Numbered from the stretch's first letter, positions 45,741 through 58,794 are shown. The stretch is DNA of 64,000 nucleotides from Cladocopium goreaui (GCA_947184155.2 CAMXCT020003668.1:1089001-1153000), one strand, 5' to 3'. Program-made: numbers and translations. The notes: generated from the letters alone by a model not told the origin.

Positions 45741-45857
45741 TACCCTCTGGTAAACTATCGTAACTATGGAAAATCACCATTTTTAGTGGCTAAATCCACT
45801 ATTTCTAAGCTATGGCCATGGCTTCAATTGCTTTTTGTATGTTTACCAGGCCGGGTA
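45741..45857. mobile_element. introner-like element, family B (copy 4)
   Basis: TACCCTCTGGTAAACTATCG… and …TGTATGTTTACCAGGCCGGGTA; the interior is shared with 17278 (GGCCATGGCTTCAAT, GCTTTTTGTATG). Confidence 0.8.
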
Positions 45858-45903
45858 ATCCTTCAAAAACACTCCATGATTTGGTCAACTTGCAGCCACT
45901 CAG

Positions 45904-46007
45904 TACCCTCTGGTAATTTAACATAGCTATTGAAAATGGCCATTTATAGTGGATTTACCCATTGAAAATGGTGATTTTCCATAGTTATGTTAGTTTACCA
46001 GAGGGTA
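45904..46007. mobile_element. introner-like element, family B (copy 5)
   Basis: TACCCTCTGGTAATTTAACA… and …TTAGTTTACCAGAGGGTA. It ends 16 bases before the exon at 46024; AGGGTAAGTG at its end also looks like a donor. Confidence 0.8.
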
Positions 46008-46023
46008 AGTGAATGAGTCCCAG

Positions 46024-49000
46024 GGCCCTCCGAGGATCTCCGGAACCGACTCGTTGTTCGGATCTCGGGTCACAGGTGGACCTCGAGGCTTTGGTCAACG
46101 CGGCCATGGACGAAATGAGATCCTGGGTGTCGCAGGTGGCCCCGACGCGACTGTGACGGACGTGGTTGTTGTTGGTCCACGCGGAATGGTTTTCCCCCAG
46201 AATTGTGATACTGTGGATGGTTTCGAAATCCGAAACACCACACCGATTTGGGATGTTTGAAAGCCTATAAATAGTGGGATGTTTACCACCGTTTTCAACT
46301 GGTGCAGGATTTCTCAACCATCCACTGTAATGTGTGTAAAACAATGCCATTTGCACCATCCACCAGTCATCACCATTTTTATAGGTGGTATCTTTACTAT
46401 TCGTGGTTTATGACATTGTTTTACCTACATTATTCATATTAGCGTGAATTAGTAAAGCTGTAATAAACCACCATAAAGCACGCATAGTTTGATGGTTTAG
46501 ATTCGACAGCCCAAAACCCCAAAGGAAAACTAAAAAATGATATAGATTCATGGAAAGCACATCGAACCATGTTTGATTCTTTAGTTAGTTGGGTGTCTTC
46601 TTGAAATCTTTCTGCATTCTCATGGGATAAATAGAGGTATTTTGCTGACCAGCTGCAGAGACAAGACCTTTTGCAGGGCATCTAAGACTGGCCATGATTA
46701 CATACCTCAAGTGGTATAAAACACAATTGCACAAGAATTTGTGGATGATGGCGCAACAGAATAGATGTCCAAATTCATGATGATTCTCTTGTATTTTAGG
46801 GGCTATGGAAAATCACATGTTTGAATAGGTAAATCATGGAACTAATTTGGCCAGGGTTTCCATAGCTATCTTAAATCACCGGATGGCCCTAGAGCTCAAT
46901 GCCAACGTGATGGGCGCAGAGATGAGCGCTGTTGATTGGAACATCATGGAACATCATGGAACATCATGGAACATCATGGAACATCATGTTTTCATGGGGC
47001 CGGTCATTTCCCATGGCTATGATGATTACCGGAGGATATTTGGATTTATGAAATGTGGATTGATGAATTCATGAGTTATAGTATAATGCTTGGATCGATA
47101 CGATTGGTCATTTCAGTCTTTTTCACTAGGTCAATGTCCCCTACCCGCGCCTAACAGTAGCTTCTTAGAGCTTTCAAACGAAAGTGACGAGGGGCTAGTG
47201 GTTTCACCCCTTGATGATTTCATGACCCCTTTGCATACGGGAATGCAAAAAATGCACATCGTCCCCCAACAAAAAAAAAGAAAACAGATAAACATGCAAT
47301 GCGAATCTAAACCAACACAAAGACATGTTTATTTATATATAATATATTATATTTATATTATGATACACGTTTACCATCGTTTACTATCTATTTTTGGATA
47401 TTTTTGGGGTTTACGAAGAAAAAACACATCCGTGAATTCGCCCCGCTTCAGGAGGTGGCCTTCGCCCGAAGCAGCTTCCGGGAGGCGTGGATTGATGTGA
47501 ATTGTTCCCTGAGAAAACCAGACTTCTGAGAGAAATTGAGAGGGTTTTTGGATGTTTTTGCATGTTTTCTTGAATGTTGTTGGATGTTGTTTTATGTTTT
47601 GGATGCTTTTGGATTTGGATGTGTTTGGTATGTTTTTTTGGGTGTTTTTGGGTGTTTTTGGATGTTTTTTTGGGATGTTTTTTGGATGTTTTGGGATGTC
47701 TTGAGTAGGGATGGCAACTGGAACTTTGCCATTTGTGTCCACTTGTATGCTGGTAGACTTCCCTAAGGGTACTGGGGGGGCGTTTCTGGAGGAGGGTTCA
47801 AGAAGCCTGAGACTATCCCAATGGAAAAGGGTGAACTGCAGTCAACAGAGATGCCAGACTGGGGAACCAAATGCTTTCTAGAAATGGGTCAGCTGAATTT
47901 GTCCAAGCCAGGAGGCGAACAAGTTTATCAGCAACCAGGCGGACTTTGGCCGCAGGGCACACCTTATAGACTCATAGTACACATAATTTGATTATAATTG
48001 CAAAAATGGAATCAGCACAAACCTACAGGAAGATGCACTTACCTCTTGTGGTCACATCCCCAGCAGGTTTCGCAAATTTCTGGCAAGATTTGGCCAGGAG
48101 CTAAACAACAACGAGCAGAACAAAGAGCGCTTGGAAGTGATTCCCTCAGAGTTACCCTGAAGAGGTCACATCCCAGGATAAGGTTCCCCAATGGACATTT
48201 TTTTCGGTCGGGGATGGGTTGAAACATGCGGAAACCACCAAGCTGTTGAAGTCAACCCAGCAGTGAGTTTTTTTTTGTTTCCATTGTTTTCCTATCCGGG
48301 GGGGTTAAACCATCAGCCAGACTTCAGTACACCGAGTCCGGCTAGTTCCACCATCTTGTTTTGCTGCTGCCTTCAGATATATTTCATGTGCCTCCTGGCG
48401 TTTAGTGTTTGTTTGGTGGTTCCCAGCGTTGTTGTTTTGACTCATGGTATATGTTTATTTCCACCTGGGATAATGACTTTCATATTCTTAACAGTTGTAG
48501 GTGTCTCACCGACCAGTTTCAGTTTACCAATGTTTGCCATCAGTTTTTTTCATCCGACAGCTAGGGCACCACCAACTCCACCAGACTGAAGGTCTCTGAG
48601 CTCAAGTCCAAAGTCAAGGATCGAAAGTGGCAGGGTGCTTCCAAGTGCCCGATCCAATTGGACCTAATTGGTATCATCACAAACACTGACTGCTTTACAG
48701 GAATTCCCCTAGTGGGCCATGGCAATCCCTACATAAGTAGGAGAACAACTAACCCATGACCTACCAACTGGTACTTCATGTGTGTTCTTCTGAAATCACT
48801 AGAAACAATAGGTATAGAGGAGGTACGGTAGCTGCTAGGTGCCCAGGTGTTTCCATGATAATTCGTGGGGAGCATCCAGTCATCAGGTGTCATCAGTACA
48901 ACATGCAGCATCATGCAGCACCGGGGTTGTGCCGAAGGGGGCAGAGCCAATGCCCTTCCAGATGCCTTCAGGCAGTATTGACAACCCAAACCCATGAAGA

Positions 49001-52000
49001 TAGTGAAAGGCCTCATGACTCATGAGCTGCTACCAGCTCCCACCAAAATGTTTTAAGCCACAAAGCTACACTTATCCACACTTCAAGAATCCTCAGGAGA
49101 TGTCTTCCATTGCTGCAACGCGCATCATAGTGCTTAGCCGGGGGCCCTGCAAGGAGAACGAGCAGCTGCTGGAGAAGTTCATGAAAGATCTACAAGAAGG
49201 GCGGCATCTCAAGAGGCATGAAATGACCCTGGCTCGAAGGTCCTAGATTCCATCATTTAATCTGTAAGTAGCCAAAAATGAACATAATTCTCATATGTGT
49301 GTCTATAAAGTATTTATCTATACTATCTAAATACATGTATGCATATATATATATATATGTGTGTGTGTGTGCGTTATACATTACACACACACACATATAT
49401 ATATCAAGGACATGAACCGTTTGATATCATGCCACATGATGTCATGCATGCAAGGTAAGAACCAGTGACTACTTATCATGAAGTTCCAAGTGGCCATTAA
49501 TGTTGCGCCACTTTAGAGTAGTATGATGGGCCTCCATTTCTGGGTGGATAGATAGATTATATATACACATGATAATAGGTACAACGGTGTTGGGATCTAA
49601 TATGATCTCACCCCAAGAACTTTCTATTAAAGCTGGAACTGCACCCCCCAAGTAGAGACCTACCGTTGTATCTCCACCTTCCCAGCGCTCAAACATTCCG
49701 TGCAACAGAAAACCAATGATCAAATGCTCCTGTGTCAACTCATGGATCCTGAACTGGATCCTCCTGAATATCCTGAAGATGAGAAGCTCCTCCAAAGTCG
49801 AACCAGCTCTGTGGTTTCCAGGCCTTAGCTGGCTTAGATCTCCGCTGACCAGGTCCGAGGAGGAGCCGCGTGCCGCCACCTCCTCTGAACGCGTGGCGGA
49901 GGCGACCGAACAGGGAGTGCCTTTTGGCCAAGGGGCCAAAGCGACCTGGTGGAGAGGTCCTAAAATGGGAGACCCCCAAAAGCATCCAAGTTATCGGTTC
50001 GGTTGGCAATTTTTTGGTTCGGTTGGCGGATTCTCTTAGACAAGATTCTATGTGTTTTTTCGGTATTGTATCACGCTGGCAGCTGAAACGGCCGTGCTCC
50101 TTATTGTAAGCTTCACTAATTGTATTGGGGTCCCAGCAAGAGCTGGACGTCATGACATGAAGAGGTTCAAGCAGCAACAGGCGCAACCAGCTCTGGTTTT
50201 GCTGAGCCGGCCAAGGATGTTTATCATATCCCCCGTGAGGGTTCATGTATCAAACATTTGGGATTCTGCTGGGAAATGCTGGACATACTCATCAGGAGTT
50301 CTAATGTGGGACCTCAGTTGGCAAATCCAAGAAGCGCTTGGACATAGATTGATGACGCAACGCTCGATGGCCACAATCTGCCACTTGGAGCATAGATGGC
50401 ATAGATGTCACTGATTGGTTGCTTCATACAGAGGCAATGCTACCAAACCGGCCTCTCCACTTCTGATTGGTGCTTCAGCATGGTTTTTTTTGATGTTCAA
50501 CCATATTTGGGATCACGATTCCCAATGACGAGCATCCTTTTCAGAGGGGTGACACCACCAACCAGATTTTCTACACACGGACAGTATTCCTTGACATTTT
50601 GTTGACCGTGATTGGACTTTGTGCACAGAAGGATTTTGCAATTTGTGCCGTGCTCAAAGAACTGTGCTTGATGCATGTAGAGTGATGTCCATGACAACTA
50701 TAGCAAGAAATATCAAGTATCTCAATGTATCTCATTCCGCAAGGTATCTAAGATTACGACGTAAGATTAGACAACCCCCTCACCAAGGCCTGTGATGGCT
50801 GGCTCTAATGGCTACGGTGGATGGCTGAAATGGGGCAACATGGGCAACATGGGCCTATCTTCCGAACAGCAAGCGTCACTGCAACAGGCTGGGAGCAAGT
50901 GCCTTGGTGGCATTGTTCATAATATGAAGAATATTGAAGAATATCATGAAACTCCAGGGCGATGGAGAGAAACAGAGAGAGAGAGAGAGAGGGAAAAAAA
51001 ACTACATACACCACCAACATGAACCAACAATTATGACATATTATGACTAGACATTTATTTTTCATAGTGTTTCTTCCCAATGTGTCGGTGAATCAATGTG
51101 AATCATGAATCCCAACTGCCCAACCGCTGCCCTGCGTTATCAGGTTCATGCAGGCCGTCGATGCCGCGCGGACACAAGCAGAACGAAGCTTCACCCAAGG
51201 CTCCGAAAAAGGGCTATTGGAAAAAACTAGGAAGGACTTAAAAACAGCTAGATGGTGTGGAATATCTCGCCAATCATGATGAAGAAATATTTTTGCATGT
51301 TGATGGATTATGGTATATTGACGAACCCCTCATATGTGGCCGACTTCGAACCAAACCGATGTGGCAACATCGATCTACCAGTTGTGCCACAGCCAAAAAG
51401 ATGGGCAGATCGGACATACCAACAAGTGGCCAGATGATCGCCCCCTCTGTGCCTATCTAGTTACCATTTTCAGGGGGAATAGCCAGATGGTAACCCAACT
51501 TGAATGCCGCAAAAGAGGCCTCACTGGCTCCACTTTTTTCATCCAGGCGTTTCGCAAGTTCGAGCTGCTGTCGAGAGTTCTCAAAGGAGCGGTGAGTCAT
51601 CCCCATCATATGCTCATAGACACTGGGGCCGACGTCCATCTGCACGGAATTTGCCCAGCAGAAGCATAAATATCAGAGTTTGCACCTGGGCTTGTGAATC
51701 AACGTCAACCTCCGACTTATTCACCCCCAGTTCACGTTTTCAAGAGCATAATTACCGGCACTTTGTTTGGGGGTAATCACCCCTCCTAAAGTCTAATTGA
51801 TCCGCGGAGCTAGTTTATCAGGTGTTGTAAGGACAACTTTCCCATGGAACGGATGCTGCATTCCTGACAGAGGGTCCTTTGCATCTCTGGAACAGGTGAA
51901 TGGGCGGTCCAACTTTTGGTTCAAGATTTCTGGTCTTGCCTTATTGGAGCAACTGCGATTCTAAATTTGAGAGTTGGTATGGTATTCAGCACCCGAATTC

Positions 52001-53043
52001 ACATATGTATACATATGTCATTATCCAACACTTTTTCTATATGTAGACTGTGGGGATCCCTGGGGTGCCTTAAAATGTCCGTTCTGTGTCTTTGGATTCG
52101 ACTTAAGCATCTGGACAAGCATCTTGACAGCTCGAGGCACCTGGAATTTGCATGGAAGTAAGTTGGCAGAGCAAGATGATCTTGCTGCATGGTTGCTCCC
52201 GTACTTGGACGTGGGGAAAATCGGAAAATCGGCCCTTGGGGGATGATGAAAAGTTCGAAAAACAATGGTTTTTATCCACGGAAAATTGAAGTTGAGGCTT
52301 GTAGATATGAAAAATCATATGATTTGAGATATTTGAGTGGTTAAGGCTTATCCACGTTTTATGTTGTTTTGCTGTCGTACTAACACCATACAATGGAGGA
52401 ATGCAATTTTCTACCTTACGAAAGTCAGTTCAATATATTTCAATGATATATGAATATACTGTATGTCAATGTGACAAGTTAATATGCTTTACTCTTTTAT
52501 ATCCCATTTTGTTCTAAGATCTGATTTCAATAGGTATCATAAGATTAGCCACGCAGAAACAACGCCTTCGGGTCAGAACCTTGATTTCGCAGAGCTGGAC
52601 AGCATTTGCTTGGGATGTTTGGAGGCTTCCTAAGTGGGGGATAGCCATTTAGCATCCAAGTCATGGATGACCATTTTCAGTATTGAAACCTATTATTATG
52701 ACTTGGGATTCCCCCCATCTTACGAAACCACCATATTTGGGCATATGTCCAAAATGGCGGCTGGTCATTTTAAGAGATTTTAAGAGGGACAATGATGATA
52801 TCATTGCTAAAAATAATTGAATTAAAAAGGAATGGTTTTGGAGCACCCTATTTTTCAGACAAATAGACGATCCCAGAATTGCTGTCTTTTTTCGGAAAAC
52901 TTGCAGGACCCCCCACAAAGTGTGGTGAAAACCATATGACAAACTAGGGTTTCCTGTTAATTTTCCCCTCTAACTCTGCTCCCAGGCAAGGCCAGTCTGC
53001 AGATTTATTTGTCATTGGTATCTTGGCACAGCGATTGACCTAG
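46024..53043 (+). CDS. unknown multi-exon protein(s), coiled-coil rich, ending at TAG 53041-53043
   Basis: Exons with good sites: 46024-46135 (VDLEALVNAAMDEMRSWVSQ), 46893-46930 (LNANVMGAEMSA), 47452-47496 (EVAFARSSFREAWID), 48064-48136 (RFRKFLARFGQELNNNEQNK), 48150-48262 (SYPEEVTSQDKVPQWTFF…), 48585-48634 (LKVSELKSKVKDRKWQG), 49138-49239 (ENEQLLEKFMKDLQEGRHLK), 49709-49810 (LMDPELDPPEYPEDEKLLQS), 50137-50234 (MKRFKQQQAQPALVLLSRPR), 50566-50676 (IFYTRTVFLDILLTVIGLCA), 50788-50906 (SNGYGGWLKWGNMGNMGLSS), 51547-51591 (AFRKFELLSRVLKGA). The last four, 51871-51895, 52170-52210 (QDDLAAWLLPYLD), 52557-52633 (TLISQSWTAFAWDVWRLP) and 52986-53043 (QSADLFVIGILAQRLT, stop), join in phase. 48262 to 48585 is also in phase. 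Not every junction is proven, so more than one gene may be included. One segment (50566) is hydrophobic enough for a membrane helix. No family is recognised. Confidence 0.5.
46934..46986. repeat. decamer tandem repeat GGAACATCAT
   Basis: Five near-perfect head-to-tail copies directly after the donor of the small exon 46893-46930. Confidence 0.85.
47530..47702. repeat. degenerate TTTTTGGATG repeat
   Basis: About fifteen imperfect copies of a T/G-rich 10-15-base unit follow the exon ending at 47496. The purine-poor composition gives artefact ORFs on both strands. Confidence 0.8.
48394..48584. mobile_element. introner-like element, family C (diverged, possibly two nested copies)
   Basis: CTGGCGTTTAGTGTTTGTTT…GGTGGTT, then GACTTTCATATTCTTAACAG, then ACCGACCAG at 48516, and a second ending ACCAACTCCACCAG at 48584. 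The latter is exactly the acceptor of the exon at 48585. Confidence 0.6.
50463..50565. mobile_element. introner-like element, family C (ends on splice acceptor)
   Basis: CTGATTGGTGCTTCAGC… to CCTTTTCAGAGGGGTGACAC then CACCAACCAG. The last base of the element is the last base of the intron before the exon at 50566. Confidence 0.75.
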
Positions 53044-53358
53044 GTGTTGGACCGACCATGCGGACATTGGGGCAGAATCCTTTTCGAAAAACTGTAGTAG
53101 AATGTAGCAGACTGCATTCTAAGTGTCCAAATGTACCAGGTCATAGCTGGCTTATGTATTCCTGTTCTTTCATGCTTAGGCTTCCTGGTGAAGCCTTAAG
53201 TACAAGTGATTGTCGGTAGTCTCTTGTCACTAAAGTATACTAGATTTAAGGATGCCCCCAGAAACACTGATTCAGTATGGATCTCATCGAATCAGTCATC
53301 ATTTCCCTTTGTGTTTTATGGGTGTGTCTGAAAGTTCGTACCCCCCAAATAACCATTA

Positions 53359-53464
53359 CTGGTTGGTGGTTTGGAACATTTTTTATTTTTCCATATACTA
53401 ATTGGGAAGAATCATCCCAACTGACTTTCATATTTTTCAGAGGGGTAGGTCAACCACCAACCAG
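53359..53464. mobile_element. introner-like element, family C (best copy)
   Basis: CTGGTTGGTGGTTTGGAACA and AGGTCAACCACCAACCAG are the arms; the interior has CCATATACTAATTGGGAAGA and CTGACTTTCATATTTTTCAG. It ends three bases before ATG 53468. Confidence 0.85.
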
Positions 53465-53530
53465 ATTATGAGCTCGGGAAGTGATGATGAACCGGCGAAG
53501 TTCTCGGCCCCTTTTCGAGACGCGCCCCAG
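53465..53530 (+). CDS. possible first coding exon, unknown or phosphatase gene
   Basis: After the element's terminal CAG, ATT is followed by ATG and MSSGSDDEPAKFSAPFRDAP, ending at CAG|gtattc. A Ser/Asp-rich N-terminus right after a gene end (53043) suggests a start, and the AG three bases upstream could serve as a spliced-leader acceptor. Whether it belongs to the phosphatase gene 5 kb downstream is unknown. Confidence 0.45.
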
Positions 53531-53879
53531 GTATTCAAGAGTTAGTGGAGCTTGGTCCGATGTCGCTGCTGTTGAATGGCGATGGCCATGAGGACGCGCA
53601 AGACCCAATGGCAAGACCGGATGAGTATATACAGTGGAGGACCAGCAGTTAGAATATGGGAAAATCAAACTTCCGTGTTTAACGTGAGTCCAGGATATAT
53701 CTGTTTTCATATGTTGTTGAGTTGCGTTAATTCACACATAGAATTTAAAAAATAACAAGGCCCCACACACTTAGAATATTTTGGATGTTTATGTATAGTT
53801 TGATATTAAGAGAAAACCATAAAAATCGTATGTGTCACAGCCGTTTTCGAGGCGTCTCAAAACCCACAATCGTTTTGGA

Positions 53880-56800
53880 CACAACTGTTGAATTTGTGTC
53901 TAAAACAACCACATTGGGTTCGTACATAATTAGTCACTTTGTACATCAAGCAAGGCAAAGAAAAGAAACATACAGTTGGGTTGGGTTCGTTAATTCCTTC
54001 AAAACAAAGGTAAATTGCAAAGCAAATGCAGCTGTCTCAAAACAATCTCAGTACATCACCACATCGGCTTGCAGTTGTTGCAATTCGTTCTGCAAAACAC
54101 ACTCATGGTACATACCAGCTGGTTGGCAGTTGTTGTTTTTGTTTGTGTAAAATTGTGCATTTATAGGCAGTGAATGCACTTAGAATATGGTCAAGGTCAA
54201 GGAAGGCACATAACCGAACAGTTTGCAGTTGAGTTCCTTACTGCGAAGCAAGCAAGGTACAGTGTCAAACAGTTTGCAGCTGTTGAGTTCATAATTGCAA
54301 CACAATTTCATCCGAGCACCATATGCTTTACAGTTCTTGCACCTGGTACTGCAAAACACGCATGGTACAGTACCAGCTGGTTGGCAGTTGTTGTTTTTGC
54401 TTGTGTAAACCTGTCCATGTATGGGTAGTGAATGCACAAAACAATCAAGGTACAGTGCCAAAAAGTTTGCAACTGCTGAGTTCATGATTGCAAAACAATT
54501 TCAGTACAGTACCACGTAGACTTGCAGTTGCTGCATTTCGTTCTGCAAAACACACTCATGGTACAGTACCAGCTGGTTGGCAGTTGTGTTTTTGCTTGTG
54601 TAAAGCTGTGCATTTATGGGCAGCGAATGCACTTAGAATATTGTCAGAGTTGCCAGAGTCGCTTGGTCCATCAAGGAAGGTGCAGAACCAAACAGTTTAC
54701 AGTTGAATTTGTTACTGCAAAGCAAGCAAGGTCCAGTTCCCAACAAATTGCAACTGCTGAGTTAATAATTGCAAAACTACCTCAGTACAACGCCGCATGG
54801 TTTACATTTTTTGCATCTGGCACTGCAAAACACGTATGGTCGCCGCATGGTACATTCCCAACCCGTTTGCAGTTGTTGCGTCTGCCGTTTGCCTGTATAA
54901 CTGTGCACTTAATTTATGGGCAGCAAATGCACTTAGAATATGATCACAACTAACATAGTCACTTTGAAAATCAATCAAGACAAAGAACAGAAACATACAG
55001 TTGGGTTGGGTTCGTTAATTCCTTCAAAACAAAGGTAAATTGCAAAACAAATGCAGCTGTATCAAAACAATCTCAGTACATCACCACATCGGCTTGCAGT
55101 TGTTGCAATTCGTTCGCAAAACACCTCATGGTACAGTACCAGCTGGTTGGCAGTTGTTGTTTTTGTTTGTGTAAAATTGTGCATTTATAGGCAGTGAATG
55201 CACTTAGAATATGGTCAAGGTCAAGGAAGGCACATAACCGAACAGTTTGCAGTTGAGTTCCTTACTGCGAAGCAAGCAAGGTACAGTGTCAAACAGTTTG
55301 CAGCTGTTGAGTTCCTAATTGCAACACAATGTCATCCGAGCACCGTATGCTTTACAGTTCTTGCACCTGGTACTGCAAAACACGCATGGTACAGTACCAG
55401 CTGGTTGGCAGTTGTTGTTTTTGCTTGTGTAAACCTGTCCATGTATGGGTAGTGAATGCACAAAACAATCAAGGTACAGTGCCAAAAAGTTTGCAACTGC
55501 TGAGTTCATGATTGCAAAACAATTTCAGTACAGTACCACGTAGACTTGCAGTTGCTGCATTTCGTTCTGCAAAACACACTCATGGTACAGTACCAGCTGG
55601 TTGGCAGTTGTGTTTTTGCTTGTGTAAAGCTGTGCATTTATGGGCAGCGAATGCACTTAGAATATTGTCAGAGTTGCCAGAGTCGCTTGGTCCATCAAGG
55701 AAGGTGCAGAACCAAACAGTTTACAGTTGAATTTGTTGCTGCAAAGCAAGCAAGGTCCAGTTCCCAACAAATTGCAACTGCTGAGTTAATAATTGCAAAA
55801 CTACCTCAGTACAACGCCACATGGTTTACATTTTTTGCATCTGGCACTGCAAAACACGTATGGTCGCCGCATGGTACATTCCCAACCCGTTTGCAGTTGT
55901 TGCGTCTGCCGTTTGCCTGTATAACTGTGCACTTAATTTATGGGCAGCAAATGCACTTAAAATATGATCACAACTAACATAGTCACTTTGAAAATCAATC
56001 AAGACAAAGAACAGAAACATACAGTTGGGTTGGGTTCGTTAATTCCTTCAAAACAAAGGTAAATTGCAAAACAAATGCAGCTGTCTCAAAACAATCTCAG
56101 TACATCACCACATCAGCTTGCAGTTGTTGCAATTCGTTCTGCAAAAACCCTCTTGGTACAGTACCAGCTGGTTGGCAGTTGTTGTTTTTGTTTGTGTAAA
56201 ATTGTGCATTTATAGGCAGTGAATGCACTTAGAATATGGTCAAGGTCAAGGAAGGCACATAACCGAACAGTTTGCAGTTGAGTTCCTTACTGCGAAGCAA
56301 GCAAGGTACAGTGTCAAACAGTTTGCAGCTGTTGAGTTCATAATTGCAACACAATTTCATCCGAGCACCATATGCTTTACAGTTCTTGCACCTGATACTG
56401 CAAAACACGCATGGTACAGTACCAGCTGGTTGGCAGTTGTTGTTTTTGCTTGTGTAAACCTGTCCATGTATGGGTAGTGAATGCACAAAACAATCAAGGT
56501 ACAGTGCAAAAAAGTTTGTAACTGCTGAGTTCATGATTGCAAAACAATTTCAGTACAGTACCACGTAGACTTGCAGTTGCTGCATTTCGTTCTGCAAAAC
56601 ACACTCATGGTACAGTACCAGCTGGTTGGCAGTTGTGTTTTTGCTTGTGTAAAGCTGTGCATTTATGGGCAATGAATGCACTTAGAATATTGTCAGAGTT
56701 GCCAGAGTCGCTTGGTCCATCAAGGAAGGTGCATAACCAAGCAGTTTACAGTTGAATTTGTTACTGCAAAGCAAGCAAGGTACAGTTCCCAACAAATTGC

Positions 56801-58190
56801 AACTGCTGAGTTAATAATTGCAAAACTACCTCAGTACAACGCCACATGGTTTACATTTTTTGCATCTGGCACTGCAAAACACGTATGGTCGCCGCATGGT
56901 ACATTCCCAACCCGTTTGCAGTTGTTGCGTCTGCCGTTTGCCTGTATAACTGTGCACTTAATTTATGGGCAGCAAATGCACTTAGAATATGATCACAACT
57001 AACATGGTCACTTTGAAAATCAATCAAGACAAAGAACAGAAACATACAGCTGGGTTCGTTACTTCCTTCATAACAAAGGTAAATTGCAAAACAAATGCAG
57101 CTGTATCAAAACAATCTCAGTACATCACCACATCGGCTTGCAGTTGTTGCAATTCGTTCTGCGAAACACACTCATGGTACAGTAATAGCTGGTTGGCAGT
57201 TGTTGTTTTTGTTGATGTAAAATTGTGCATTTATGGGCAGTGAATGCACTGAGAATACGGTCACAACCACATTGTCACTGATAGTCCATCAAGAAAGGTA
57301 CACAACCGAACAGTTTACAGTTGAATTTGTTACTGCAAAACAAGCAAGATACAGTACTACAAAGTGTACAAATGTTGAGTCATGATCGCAAACAATCTCA
57401 GTACATCACCACATGGTTTACTGTCTGTTGTTGCATTTGGTGCTGCAACACATGCATGGTACAGTACCAACCGGTTGGCATTTGTTATTTTTGCTTGTGT
57501 AAAACTGTGCATTTCTGGACAGTGAATGCAGTTAGAATATGTCCACAACTGCCAGAGTCGCGTATTCCATCAAATAAGATACAGAACCGGACAGTTTATA
57601 GTTGAGTTCTTTGTTGCAAAACAAGCACTGTACAGTACCAAATCATGAAACAGTTGAGTTCATGTTTGCACAACAATTTCAGCAGAGCACCGCATGGCTT
57701 ACAGTTCTTGCATCTGGTAGTGCGAAACACGCACGGTAGAGTACCAACCGTTTGGCAGTTGTTTTCGTGTAAAAGTGTGCGTTTCTGCGCAGTAAATGCA
57801 CTTAGAATATGCACACAACTGCCAGAGTCACTTTGTCCATCAAGCAAGATACAGAACTGAACAGTTTATATATAGTTGAGTTTGTTACTGCAAGACAAGC
57901 CGTGTACAATACCAACAAAACATAAACAAAATGCAACTGTTGAGTTCATGATCGCCGATAAATCTCAGTACGGTACCAGTTGTTTTTGGTACTGCAGCAA
58001 AACACGCATGGTACAGCACCAACCGGTTTTGCACGTGCTGCTTTTGCCTGTATAACTGTGCGCTTATGGGCAGTAAATGCACTTAGAATATGGCCACAAC
58101 TACATAGTCACTGATAGTCCATCAAAGAAGGTACCGAACCAACAAGTTTACTGTTGAGTTTGTTATTGTAAACCATGTTCTTGTTGTGTT
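53880..58190. repeat. higher-order satellite, about 1,025-bp unit, three tight copies plus diverged flanks
   Basis: The marker ACATACAGTTGGG recurs at 53968, 54993, 56017 and (as ACATACAGCTGGG) 57042, giving spacings of 1025, 1024 and 1025. Each unit has four related subunits of about 200-300 bp marked by ACCAGCTGGTTGGCAGTTG (or ACCCGTTTGCAGTTG) and GTGCATTTATGGGCAG…AATGCACTTAGAATAT. Copies differ by only a few bases, while 57240-58190 holds more diverged subunits. The many repeated ORFs here are shadows of the array. Confidence 0.95.
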
Positions 58191-58689
58191 GATGTATTGG
58201 GTTTTGTTCGTTTTCCATTGAGATTTGCGAACCCATACATTGAGGTACTCATGCGGTAGCACGGTAGAGTACCATAGATTGATGGGGAAACCCAAAAAAA
58301 AAAACAGGAACGGGGATAGAGAGAGAGAGAGAGCGAGAGGAGGCTTGGAGGTAATGATTTTTATTGGGAATTACTGGGATATATGGTCGGATGTAGCTAG
58401 TTTTTCCTTAAGACAGCATACTACAAAAATATTCTATGTGTACCCCCTCGATTTGAATATTCTTAGTGCTTTTCACCCCGGGCTCAAGTATGTTAAAAAT
58501 TAACATAAATCCATATTCCAAAACTTTAATCTTTTTTTTAAATTCTAAGTGCCGGTCCGCCACAGTACCCCCGCCAGCGACCTTGCGGTTCACAAGGTTG
58601 TTATTAGTAATGGGGGAGTATGGATTAATCCTGACTTGACCTGAAAACATTGATGGTTATCATTGACTATTTCCCATTAATAGTATGAT

Positions 58690-58794
58690 TACCCTCTGGT
58701 TATTTAACATAGCCATGGGAAATGACCCATTTATAGATGGTTTACCTATTAAAAATGGTGATTTTCCATGGCTATGTTAAATAACCAGATGGTA
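58690..58794. mobile_element. introner-like element, family A (copy 9)
   Basis: Complete with both arms (TACCCTCTGGTTATTTAACA…; …TAAATAACCAGATGGTA). It lies 64 bases upstream of the exon at 58858. Confidence 0.85.

Noticed and set aside
54174-57002. Repeated 72-, 84-, 101- and 143-codon ORFs
   Set aside because: They recur at 1,024-1,025-bp spacing as shadows of the satellite; no splice or coding signature.
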